Shown: piece by piece, positions 37,094 to 45,621 of the stretch
Layout of the letters: the number at the start of each line of letters is the position of its first letter
Position numbering within the stretch: the first letter of the stretch is position 1
DNA from: Planctomycetota bacterium
GTDB taxonomy: Bacteria > Planctomycetota > Phycisphaerae > WQYP01
NCBI GenBank assembly: GCA_021790385.1
Contig: JAJYDW010000014.1
Location: forward strand, 1 to 64,000
DNA length: 64,000 nucleotides
Direction of reading: 5' to 3'
The notes under the pieces: generated by a model
Database searches by the model: none
What the model was told of the DNA's origin: nothing
What the model saw: the letters and a program-made list of their open reading frames with translations, nothing else
Position numbers and translations under genes: made by a program

Positions 37094-38470
37094 CGGCGGA
37101 TTATTTCCACCAGCACCGGCTTGCTCACCGGTGATAACGCGGCCGCAGGCCGTGGATCTGGAATAACCGGCAAATAAAATTACCAGCACCAGACCAATAC
37201 CGGCAAAAAGGCTGGGGTCCAGGGTACGGCCCCAATTACCGGCATGACGGCCGAAAATCTTTACCGCATCCGAGGTAAAAAACATCAAGACTGCCGCGAC
37301 CCACAGTGCCAGCCACGCCCGCCCGGCGGCGCGCCGCGGGGCCTGGCTATCCACCGCGATCATACCGGCAGCGGCAATGGTCAACACCAGCGTTACATAA
37401 TGTGGAACCCAGCACCATTCCTCCGCCCACAGCATAAACGCCGCCACAGCGCCAATTTCCATGATGTAGCGGCGGCATTGCAGGGTGGGTAGACGGCGAT
37501 ACATCCACAGCAGCCCGGTGAGGCCAATGGCCACCAGCACCACACGCACCACCAGCCGCGCTGTAGCAGGCTGCAAGTTCACCACGTTGACATACCACAA
37601 CTTTTGCCCGCCGTGATGCGACGTAACAAAGGCCGGCACATGGGTCAGCAGGCGGTATAAAAAACTTGGAATGGATTCGCCGCTGTAGACACTCACCGCG
37701 CCCTTGAGCACGTATGGCGTAATCATGATGTGGGTCCACTGGGTCCACCAGATTATATTTTGATGCCAGCCGAAGACCAGTGCACCGACCGGAAAAATCC
37801 AGAACAGCGTCCCCAGCACGATGGCCACGGCCACACGCCATCGCCGCCGCCACAGCATATAAATAAGAAATATGATCGGCGTGACTTTGATACAAACCGC
37901 CAGCCCGATCAACAAGCCGGCCAGCCAGTCGGTTCCGGGCTTTTCCAGTTGCGCACAGAAAAGCCCCGCTACCATGGGCGTGAGCATGAACAAATTCATC
38001 TGGCCTTCCTGCATGTCGCCGATGATGGGCCAAAACCAGATCGCCGCCAGCAGGGCAATGGCCGTAGCCGACAGCCTCACTCCCGCACGGCGAACCATCG
38101 CCACGACCATGTAAAAAATCGCCGCAACCATAAACGGCTTGCAGCAAATCCAGATAAATTGTGCATTGGCCGGCGAAAACAGGGATAGTGGCGAAAGCAG
38201 ATACAAAGTCGACGGCGGCATCGGCCAAAGATCGTTGACAAAATTTGCATGATGCAACAAAAAACCCGGAAACATGTGCATCCAGCGGTCGAAATCGTTG
38301 ACATCCACCCGTGGGTACTGATGGCTGTTGCGAACCACCCGGTCCCGCATCTGAAAAGCGGTAATCACCGTCAAAATACCCATGATCGACCAGACGACGC
38401 CCGTGATAACGCGCCCCACTGCTCCGGGCAGACGATCCGGTAATTGGCCATGCAAAACTTTGTCAGACAA
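37082..38470 (-). CDS. GT87-like (DUF2029) membrane glycosyltransferase
   Basis: An integral membrane protein of about 462 residues with 10 or so hydrophobic segments. Features matching the GT87/DUF2029 mannosyltransferase family are the early loop with DFDRWMHMF, PPSTLYLLSPLSLF, the block GDMQEGQMNLFML and LLIGLAVCIKVTPIIFLIY. It would transfer a sugar from a lipid-linked donor on the outer face of the membrane. The frame extends to 38605, but only with TTG; a TTG at 38470 preceded by GGAG with a 6-base spacer is a better start and leaves about 156 bases of divergent control region before galM. Confidence 0.8.
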   Translation of the reverse strand: MSDKVLHGQLPDRLPGAVGRVITGVVWSIMGILTVITAFQMRDRVVRNSHQYPRVDVNDFDRWMHMFPGFLLHHANFVNDLWPMPPSTLYLLSPLSLFSPANAQFIWICCKPFMVAAIFYMVVAMVRRAGVRLSATAIALLAAIWFWPIIGDMQEGQMNLFMLTPMVAGLFCAQLEKPGTDWLAGLLIGLAVCIKVTPIIFLIYMLWRRRWRVAVAIVLGTLFWIFPVGALVFGWHQNIIWWTQWTHIMITPYVLKGAVSVYSGESIPSFLYRLLTHVPAFVTSHHGGQKLWYVNVVNLQPATARLVVRVVLVAIGLTGLLWMYRRLPTLQCRRYIMEIGAVAAFMLWAEEWCWVPHYVTLVLTIAAAGMIAVDSQAPRRAAGRAWLALWVAAVLMFFTSDAVKIFGRHAGNWGRTLDPSLFAGIGLVLVILFAGYSRSTACGRVITGEQAGAGGNNPPSAR

Positions 38471-38552
38471 AATATTCTCCAGCCCGGGCGGCCTTACGAC
38501 AGGCTGCCACCCCAAGGCAATATTTGCTGCCCTGCGCGGAGCGGGAGTGCCG

Positions 38553-38571
38553 CAGCGATCCTCGATCGCTG
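38553..38571. repeat. Perfect hairpin repeat (8-bp stem, 3-nt loop)
   Basis: CAGCGATC-CTC-GATCGCTG lies in the intergenic region between the GT87-like gene and galM. It has the same stem and loop lengths as the hairpin at 58172-58190 but a different sequence. A REP-like extragenic element or an operator are the main options. Confidence 0.45.
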
Positions 38572-38626
38572 TAACAAAGATACGCGAGGATTGCCACGCG
38601 GGCAATTATGCGATACAACTCCTGCC

Positions 38627-39682
38627 ATGAAAACCACACGCACAACTTTTGGAAAGATGGCGGATGGCCGCAGCGTTGATCTTTTTACACTGACCAGTCC
38701 ATCCGGTTTAGTCGCCAGGGTAACCTCCTACGGCGCAACACTGACCGAATTACACACGCCCGATCACTCCGGAAAAATGGCTGATGTAGTGTTGGGATTT
38801 TCCACTCTCGCCGGCTACCTTGCTAAACATCCTCATTTGGGAACCACGGTCGGAAGGGTCGCCAACCGCATCGCCGGTGGCGAATTTTATCTCGATGATA
38901 TCGCGTATAAACTTACGGCCAACGACGGCCCGAACACCATCCATGGCGGCCCGCAGGGATTTGGTTCCCGCCTGTGGAATGCCCAAATCTGCGATGACCA
39001 GCACGGTTGCGGTGTAATATTTTCCTACTTCAGCACGGACATGGAAGAGGGCTTTCCCGGTAACGTACAAGCCAAAGTTGTTTATCGCCTCGTGGAGAAA
39101 GACCTGATCATTGAGTTTCATGCCTCGACGGATAAAACCACCCCCATCAACATGACCAACCATGCCTATTTTAACCTGCGTGGAGCCGGCCAGGGAGATG
39201 TTCTTGGCCATGAAGTCTTTATCGCCGCCGATTTTTACACCCCTGCCGACACAACACTTTTGCCGACGGGTGAAATTTTGCGCGTCCAGGGCACACCCGT
39301 GGACTTTACCAAACCCGCCACCATCGGATCCCGCATCGCGCAAGTAGCCCCCGGCTATGACCACAATTTTGTGGTGCGCCCCCAGCCGCACCATTTGCGT
39401 CTGGCTGCCCGGGTGAAAGAACCCCAAACCGGACGGGTGATGGAGGTGCGCACTACGCAACCGGGAATTCAGTTTTATACCGGTAATTTTCTTGATGGCA
39501 CCGTTTCCGGCATCGGCGGGCCTTACCTGAAACATTATGGCTTTTGCCTGGAAACTCAGCATTTTGCCGATTCCGTCCATCACAGTCATTTTCCCTCCAT
39601 TCTGGTACATCCCGAACGGGCCTACCATGAAACTGCGGTTTATCGATTTTGCACCGATGACCAGGGCTTGGACCGAAAATAA
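38627..39682 (+). CDS. galM: Aldose 1-epimerase (galactose mutarotase)
   Basis: A protein of 351 residues. It has YGATLTELHTPDHSG, LGTTVGRVANRI, the catalytic-His block NMTNHAYFNL, GYDHNFV and YTGNFLDGT with GFCLETQHFADS near the C-terminus, which carries the catalytic Glu. It interconverts alpha and beta anomers of galactose or glucose. The ATG at 38627 gives the canonical N-terminus; the frame stays open 61 codons upstream without a start signal. No strong ribosome site is visible. No signal peptide is seen on the chosen start. Confidence 0.92.
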   Translation: MKTTRTTFGKMADGRSVDLFTLTSPSGLVARVTSYGATLTELHTPDHSGKMADVVLGFSTLAGYLAKHPHLGTTVGRVANRIAGGEFYLDDIAYKLTANDGPNTIHGGPQGFGSRLWNAQICDDQHGCGVIFSYFSTDMEEGFPGNVQAKVVYRLVEKDLIIEFHASTDKTTPINMTNHAYFNLRGAGQGDVLGHEVFIAADFYTPADTTLLPTGEILRVQGTPVDFTKPATIGSRIAQVAPGYDHNFVVRPQPHHLRLAARVKEPQTGRVMEVRTTQPGIQFYTGNFLDGTVSGIGGPYLKHYGFCLETQHFADSVHHSHFPSILVHPERAYHETAVYRFCTDDQGLDRK

Positions 39683-39895
39683 CTTCTAACAATCCAGGCA
39701 GTACCCATCCTGTTCCAGCCGCCGTCATGCAACGTCCGGGTGCCGTGACGCATACCTGCGGTTCCGCCCTTGGCCCGGGAAATGTCGCCAATGGTTGCGC
39801 CACAGGGCCGCGCTTTTATTTAAGTCGGAAATTACCTACAATCCATATAGAATGCAGCGCATCGACACGAATGATGCCTTTGGAGGCCCAATTTC

Positions 39896-40906
39896 ATGTT
39901 TCTTCGCAATGGTGCTTTACGGATTTTTCGCCTCTTTGGCATCGATGTGTTCATCCATTGGAGTTGGCTGATTATCGTCTACATCGATTACCAATCTCCC
40001 TGGGGCAATTTCACCAACCCGATATGGAACCTCTTTGTCATCCTGGGTCTTTTTGCCATCGTCCTGACCCATGAATTCGGCCATCAACTGGCCTGCCGGT
40101 CCGTCGGCGGCACCGCCAATACCATCATCCTGTGGCCCTTTGGCGGTATTGCCTTCGGCCAACCCCCGTGGAAGGCTCCAGCCATGCTCTGGACCGTGGT
40201 GGCCGGACCGCTGGTGAATGTGGTTTTATGGCCCATCTTGCTCTTGTTGAATCACGCTACCGCCACCGGTCTGGTTCCAGTATCCCCCAATATCGCGGTA
40301 TTCATTCATCAGATGTACGTGATCAATTTTATTCTTCTGGTGTTTAATATTTTGCCGATTTATCCGCTGGATGGCGGAAAAATCCTGTGGTCTTTGCTGT
40401 GGTTTGTCGTTGGCGACGGGCTGGCACTGCAAGTTGCTGCGGGGCTTGGAATGGCGGCGATTATAATCCTGACTTGGATGGCCTTTTTCACACGCAGCCT
40501 CGGCCTTTACCAATACGCAACGCTTTACCTTCTGGCAATGGACGTATTCTTAATCATGAACGCCTGGCAGGGATTTCAACTCGGAGCGCGGCTGCGAATG
40601 GAACACCATGGCAAAATTCACCCTTCCGACGTTCCCATTGGCACCCACACCCATGCTCATTGCCCATCCTGCAACCTGGAACCGCCGGTCGGAGAATTTT
40701 TCCAATGCGGCAAATGCGGGCAGAAATTTGATCTCTTCGCCGACCACGGGGTTTGCCCCCATTGCGGCCAAAACTATCTGGCCGCATCCATCACCTGCCC
40801 GAAGTGTCGCACCCCCAATACCATCGCCGCATGGCTCGGAGTGGATTATGTCCGCAGTGTACAAACCGTCGCCGTCGGTCCTCCTGGCAGCCAGACCGAC
40901 CGCTGA
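39896..40906 (+). CDS. Site-2 protease family membrane protein with zinc-ribbon tail
   Basis: A protein of 336 residues. The M50 zinc motif HEFGH is at 59-63 inside a membrane segment and the third ligand is in NILPIYPLDGGK (Asp159 region). The core has about six hydrophobic segments. The tail (about 245-310) has three Cys pairs: HCPSCN, CGKCGQ and CPHCGQ/CPKCRT, forming likely zinc ribbons in the cytoplasm. Intramembrane proteolysis is the family activity; substrates are unknown. It is followed by the CusF-like lipoprotein gene after 42 bases. Confidence 0.88.
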   Translation: MFLRNGALRIFRLFGIDVFIHWSWLIIVYIDYQSPWGNFTNPIWNLFVILGLFAIVLTHEFGHQLACRSVGGTANTIILWPFGGIAFGQPPWKAPAMLWTVVAGPLVNVVLWPILLLLNHATATGLVPVSPNIAVFIHQMYVINFILLVFNILPIYPLDGGKILWSLLWFVVGDGLALQVAAGLGMAAIIILTWMAFFTRSLGLYQYATLYLLAMDVFLIMNAWQGFQLGARLRMEHHGKIHPSDVPIGTHTHAHCPSCNLEPPVGEFFQCGKCGQKFDLFADHGVCPHCGQNYLAASITCPKCRTPNTIAAWLGVDYVRSVQTVAVGPPGSQTDR

Positions 40907-40948
40907 AATATCGGCCACCGGCCAACACCACAAAGCTTGGAGTATGCT

Positions 40949-41365
40949 ATGTCCCGCCATCTGCTTTTCATCACCATACTAATCTGCTCGCTGTGCCTGC
41001 CCATCGCCGGCTGCAAATCCAAAAACGCCGGCAGTTCCGTCAAGCAGGGTATCACTTATGTTTACCACCTCAAGGGAATTATCAGATCCTTGCCCGTCCC
41101 CATGCAGGGACCACCCAGCATGATGATTAAAATGCAGGCGATCCCCCATTGGATAGGTATCAACGGCAAGGTCACGCCAATGGCGACCATGACCATGCCC
41201 TGCCAACTGGCCAAAACTGTTTCTGTAGCGGATCTGGCCGTGGGCGATAAAATTGCGTTCACTTATAAAGTCAACTGGGCGCAAGACACCATGTTGATCA
41301 CCCGTATTGCCAAGCTGCCCCAATCAACAGTCATCAACTTCAACCTTTCCATAAATAAACCATAA
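40949..41365 (+). CDS. CusF-like metal-binding lipoprotein
   Basis: A protein of 138 residues. Signal LFITILICSLCLPIAGC has a lipobox ending IAGC, so the mature protein would be lipid-anchored. The rest is a small beta barrel of the CusF/Ec copper-binding type: YHLKGIIRSLP, a central VTPMATMTMPCQLAK resembling the H/W/M/M copper site region, and GDKIAFTYKV. Compared with CusF, Met residues are present (M in MATMTM) while a Trp occurs earlier (IPHWIGING). The role, perhaps copper trafficking, is inference. The ATG at 40949 has GGAG 6 bases upstream. Confidence 0.72.
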   Translation: MSRHLLFITILICSLCLPIAGCKSKNAGSSVKQGITYVYHLKGIIRSLPVPMQGPPSMMIKMQAIPHWIGINGKVTPMATMTMPCQLAKTVSVADLAVGDKIAFTYKVNWAQDTMLITRIAKLPQSTVINFNLSINKP

Positions 41366-41416
41366 CTGTAACCAGCCAGGTTTTCAGGCCCGTCTCCATT
41401 GGTTACAATTCAGCCT

Positions 41417-43441
41417 ATGTGGAAGCGTACCAAATTTATAAAATTCCTGGCACGGCTGGTATCGGTTGGCGGCCCCGTGCTTGCAGTGCTTAGCGCTTTG
41501 GCGGCCGCGCATCCCGCGTTTGGCCGAGCCGGTGGCGGTGAGGGTTTCAGTGGAGGCGGTGGTGGAGGTGGAGGGGGAGGCGGCGGCGGTGGCGGGGCCT
41601 TGATGTACCTGCTGGTTTACCTGGTGGTACAAGAGCCTGAAATCGGTATTCCCCTGCTGATCGGCTGTGGTATCTTTTACTATTACACCCATCGCAGTGT
41701 GGCCGGTTACGTGCGGACCCAACGCACACAAAATGGACTCGAAGCCATTGACGGCAATGCGGAGATGGCCGCGCTCAATGCCCTCAAGCTGCGCGATCCG
41801 GCATTTTCTCCAGATCTGTTCTACAAACGTGTCGGTACCGCGTTTCTTAAAATTCAGGATGCCTGGAGTGCCCAAAACGTGACCACGGTCCGGGCGTTCA
41901 TTTCTGACGGCGTCCATGAGCGATTTCAGATTCAATTTGCCCAGCAGAAGGCCGAAGGTTACCGCGATCGCATGGAACGCGTGAATCTGGACCACATCGC
42001 CTTGATGCATCTGACCAGTGACAACGTGTTTGATTCTGCCACGGTTCGCATTGATGCCAGCGCCCTGGACCAGCACGTTTCGCTCTCGGATGGCTCGGTG
42101 ATTTCCGGCGGCTTCAGCAACACCACCTTTGCAGAGTATTGGACCTTTTTGCGCCGGCGGGGCACGAAAACCACCAACAAGGACGGACTCATTGAAGGCT
42201 GCTGTCCCAACTGTGGTGCGCCTATTGAAATCAACGCCGAAGCACGCTGCCTCAATTGCAAGGCCATTCTACGCAGCGGCCAATATGACTGGGTACTGGT
42301 GGATATCGCCCAGGAATCCCAATGGCAGCCGGAATACCCGCGAAATCTTCCCGGTGTGAACCAACTTCAGCAAACCGATCCTAATTTTAACCTGCCGGAT
42401 ATTGAAGATCGCGTCTCCGTCATGTTTTGGCGAAAAACTCTCTCCGATCGCCTTGGAAAGGTGGATCCGCTGCGCAAAAATGCCAGCCCCGAATTCTGCA
42501 ACGCCTACGAAAAATTGCTGCACCCCCCGCTGGAACCGAACCGCAAGCGCACCTTTTGGGGCGACAGTGCTGTGGGCGCGGTGGAAGCACTGGGGGTGAT
42601 TCCCGGACCGCCCTTTGACCGCATGCTGGTGGAGGTCCACGCTTCCGCCAGGCTCTATGAAGATGCCGGCAACGGCAAGATTCTTCGCATGATGCAAAGC
42701 AATGTGGCTCTTTATTTATTTGTGTTGCAGCGGGCCAGTGGAGTCCAAACCTCCATTGCCTCCACCATTTCCGCAGCTCATTGTCCAAGTTGCGGCGCTC
42801 CGGAATCTGATGATACCTCCAGCACATGCTCCTTTTGCGGCGCTGTACTTAATGACGGTTCCAACGGTTGGGTACTCACGGATATTTTACCCATGTCCAG
42901 CGACCCGGCACAGGTGCTCCTTGCGCAATTGGACAAGATCCCCTCCATGGCCGACCTGACGGATCCTTTTATGCGGGACCAGGCCATGGTAACCGCCAAT
43001 CTACCGCAGCGTCCTCCGCCGCAAATTGCCGGGCTGGTTGCCTGGGCGGTTAAGACCACCACCAGTGGCGGCGCGCTGGATCCCGCGGAGCGGGAAATGT
43101 TGGCTCAAGTTGCCCGACGTCAAAATGTCCCCCAGGAACAACTGCAGCGATTGCTGGAGGCCGCCCAAAGCGGCCAGTTGCAGACACGCGAGCCGGCATC
43201 CGGTGAAGAAGTGCGGCTGTGGCTGGGGTCCCTCATTCGGGCCGCTCTATCCAACGGTCCACTCACGCCATCCGAACTGCAACTGTTCAACACCATTGGA
43301 ACTAACTACTCTCTGGGTGCCTACGATGTGCGAACCCTCATCAAACAACAGCAGGGTGCCCTTTATGCCGACGCCATAGCGGCGATCCGCCAGCAAAAAG
43401 TCAATCGCGCAAGCGGCACACTCCCATCGGCTGCGGCGTAA
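41417..43441 (+). CDS. Tim44-like membrane protein with zinc ribbons and TerB-like tail
   Basis: A protein of about 674 residues. After a signal-like hydrophobic stretch (VLAVLSALAAAHPAFG) comes a run of about 16 glycines, then a membrane segment (LMYLLVYLVV, IGIPLLIGCGIFYYY). A Tim44-like domain (AFLKIQDAWSAQNVTTVRAFIS) follows. Two Cys4 zinc-ribbon-like motifs are present: CCPNCG...CLNCK and CPSCG...CSFCG. The C-terminal 150 residues (LDPAEREMLAQVARRQNVPQ, LTPSELQLFNTIG) look like TerB/DjlA-type helices. Such proteins occur widely in planctomycetes but have no assigned job. ATG 41417 is preferred over GTG/ATG 41399 because it starts with basic residues before the signal. Confidence 0.72.
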   Translation: MWKRTKFIKFLARLVSVGGPVLAVLSALAAAHPAFGRAGGGEGFSGGGGGGGGGGGGGGGALMYLLVYLVVQEPEIGIPLLIGCGIFYYYTHRSVAGYVRTQRTQNGLEAIDGNAEMAALNALKLRDPAFSPDLFYKRVGTAFLKIQDAWSAQNVTTVRAFISDGVHERFQIQFAQQKAEGYRDRMERVNLDHIALMHLTSDNVFDSATVRIDASALDQHVSLSDGSVISGGFSNTTFAEYWTFLRRRGTKTTNKDGLIEGCCPNCGAPIEINAEARCLNCKAILRSGQYDWVLVDIAQESQWQPEYPRNLPGVNQLQQTDPNFNLPDIEDRVSVMFWRKTLSDRLGKVDPLRKNASPEFCNAYEKLLHPPLEPNRKRTFWGDSAVGAVEALGVIPGPPFDRMLVEVHASARLYEDAGNGKILRMMQSNVALYLFVLQRASGVQTSIASTISAAHCPSCGAPESDDTSSTCSFCGAVLNDGSNGWVLTDILPMSSDPAQVLLAQLDKIPSMADLTDPFMRDQAMVTANLPQRPPPQIAGLVAWAVKTTTSGGALDPAEREMLAQVARRQNVPQEQLQRLLEAAQSGQLQTREPASGEEVRLWLGSLIRAALSNGPLTPSELQLFNTIGTNYSLGAYDVRTLIKQQQGALYADAIAAIRQQKVNRASGTLPSAAA

Positions 43442-43457
43442 AAGCCGATATCCCCTA

Positions 43458-45599
43458 TCAACACCTGTCCCTCGACGGCCCCTGTGGCTGCGTGATAAAA
43501 ATGCCGGCCTTATGCAACGTGCGGGTGATTTCAGCAATACTTAGCGATCCAGGCAGCTCCACCATGTGTCCGGACAAAATTCTCGCTCCAGACTCCGTCC
43601 GCGCATAAAAGGCCATCACCCGGTCGGCCGTCCCCGCATCCGGACACGTAATCAGCACGCAATGATGCGCCTGTACATGACGCACTCCGCCGAACCACCC
43701 CCGGATCTCATGCACAACGTTGGCGGGCAACGGCTTACTGGAGGCATTGGTCAGGGTTTCCACCACCCGTTCGACCGTCCAGCCGGCACTGGCCGCGCGA
43801 ACAATGGATTTTTTGGTTATTTTTAGCACGTTGCCAACAGCACCCTTTCCGCTGCGCTCACAAAACTGTCCACACAGCACGTACACCGCCGGCGCTGCAG
43901 CCACAAATACCAGATCAAAATTAGGCTGTACCAGCAACGGCTTTTCCGACGCTATTTGCGGCTGGTCATACACAAATTCTGCGGTCAATCCCAACAGATA
44001 ACGGCCGATTGTATTCACCTGAAAATAAACCACATCCTGGCCGTCGCGATCACGACCAAATGTCACCCCTCCCATTCCGGCTACATAGTGAAATAACACG
44101 GACCGCAGGCTATTTATCCATAAATTCTCCCACACTTCCGGCTGCGTTGCCGGCATGCCGATTGATCGATAGGCGTAGTTGAGTTCATTCCAGATCACCT
44201 TATCTTTAGCTTCTGCAATGTATGGATTTTCTTTCGTCGCCTGGTACCAGAGGAACTGATCCGCGGGAATGTAGCTTTGCGACGGATACGCATCCACCGC
44301 CTGTGCAATCACCGGCCGTAAGTCACCAAGCCGGGATTTTTTTCCCTTGGGTATTGTCAATCCCCCAAAAGGCTTCCGGAAAAGATCATTGACCTGAAAT
44401 GCTCCCCGGGCTTGGCTGGCGATCATCGCATCGGCCAGATGCCGCACACGCTGCTGCGGAGAAAGGCGCAGGAATTCCTGGCCTTTTGCCGTCGGTTTAA
44501 GATCACGCCATGAGTTGTCCACTCCGTGGTCTATAAACTTCGACCGCAAGGCCAGCCTAACCGCAAACTCCGCGCGCCAAATGTCCTGCGGAACATAAGA
44601 CGGGCGATCAGCAAAGTAAGACTCTGCACTGCGCAACCATTCCGGCAGCGGCATGAGTGCGGCTGCCAAATCGGACATATCCTGCGAATAAATCTCCCCA
44701 TCTGTTCGCATTCGCAACGGTTTGAACGCCGTCTGCGTCAACACCACGATAATATCTTCCACCATCCATGGACAACCAAACATTTCTGCCGCTGCCGCCA
44801 CCGGCACGGGTCGCACGACCGCCGGACGTCGCAAGGACTCATGGGCTGCTGGCTCAATCATCACCAGCAAGTCCTGAGTTTTCGAATCCAGAACGGGAAT
44901 CAGTAAAAGGTGCTCCACTGCCAGCCCCAGCAGCCGATAGAATGCCTCGCGGCCACCAAAATCTATATGCTCCGCCATTGATTCCACACGAAGCGTACGA
45001 CTTTGCTCCAGGCAGATTTTGACCAGCTTCTGCACGTTGCCAAAAACAGCCGGGTTGTCCATCGGAGAACGCAGCGGGCCTCGAAGATGCATTTGTTTCA
45101 TCCATGTGGCTTTGTCCGCTGCCGCCAGAAAACCATCCACCCAGATACGTGAGCGTGCGCTTGATTCAACCTGCTGGCGCTGCAGATGATGGCCGTCTAT
45201 CATGTCCAGTTGGGCAACCTGATCCGAACTAAAAAGCCGGGTCAGCAAATGGTTGATGTAAATGTCGTTCGGCAAGCGCTCATGAACGTTCATAGCCCTT
45301 AGCAGGTCCCAGACCGGTCCGCCCGCCTTGCCTCGGCGAATTTCCGACTTCTTCCAGTCGGCATCCAGCCACTTGGCCGCGACCAGCGCTTCCACCCCGG
45401 GTACCGTACCACGGGCCACCACGCTGGCCGGATAAATCAGGATCTGCAGCAAAGTCTGCCGCGTGCCGACCGGAGTTTTCTCCCACGCCGGCATCATCTG
45501 CCCCAGCACCATGAACATTTCGTGCACCGGCATCCCGTCACTGGTCGGTCTCACCTTATGCATACCCGGGAGGTACTCACCGGTATTGAACCACGTCAT
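43458..45599 (-). CDS. Helicase_C_3 (XPB/Ssl2-like) partner protein
   Basis: A protein of 713 residues. The C-terminal part (about 540-710) with LVQPNFDLVFVAAAP, TKKSIVRAASAGWTVERVVETL and HEIRGWFG matches the helicase conserved C-terminal domain 3 that is found in bacterial and archaeal proteins paired with XPB. Upstream there are winged-helix-like helical segments but no Walker motifs, so it is not a helicase by itself. It begins 22 bases after the XPB-type gene ends, on the same strand, which argues for a complex or shared task in DNA repair or transcription. The biological role is not established. Confidence 0.8.
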   Translation of the reverse strand: MTWFNTGEYLPGMHKVRPTSDGMPVHEMFMVLGQMMPAWEKTPVGTRQTLLQILIYPASVVARGTVPGVEALVAAKWLDADWKKSEIRRGKAGGPVWDLLRAMNVHERLPNDIYINHLLTRLFSSDQVAQLDMIDGHHLQRQQVESSARSRIWVDGFLAAADKATWMKQMHLRGPLRSPMDNPAVFGNVQKLVKICLEQSRTLRVESMAEHIDFGGREAFYRLLGLAVEHLLLIPVLDSKTQDLLVMIEPAAHESLRRPAVVRPVPVAAAAEMFGCPWMVEDIIVVLTQTAFKPLRMRTDGEIYSQDMSDLAAALMPLPEWLRSAESYFADRPSYVPQDIWRAEFAVRLALRSKFIDHGVDNSWRDLKPTAKGQEFLRLSPQQRVRHLADAMIASQARGAFQVNDLFRKPFGGLTIPKGKKSRLGDLRPVIAQAVDAYPSQSYIPADQFLWYQATKENPYIAEAKDKVIWNELNYAYRSIGMPATQPEVWENLWINSLRSVLFHYVAGMGGVTFGRDRDGQDVVYFQVNTIGRYLLGLTAEFVYDQPQIASEKPLLVQPNFDLVFVAAAPAVYVLCGQFCERSGKGAVGNVLKITKKSIVRAASAGWTVERVVETLTNASSKPLPANVVHEIRGWFGGVRHVQAHHCVLITCPDAGTADRVMAFYARTESGARILSGHMVELPGSLSIAEITRTLHKAGIFITQPQGPSRDRC

Positions 45600-45621
45600 C
45601 CTGCTTTTCCCTTATTTCGCC

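Noticed and set aside
38444-38626. In-frame extension of galM by 61 codons.
   Set aside because: It overlaps the 5' end of the divergent GT87-like gene and is not similar to mutarotases; the canonical N-terminus begins at 38627.
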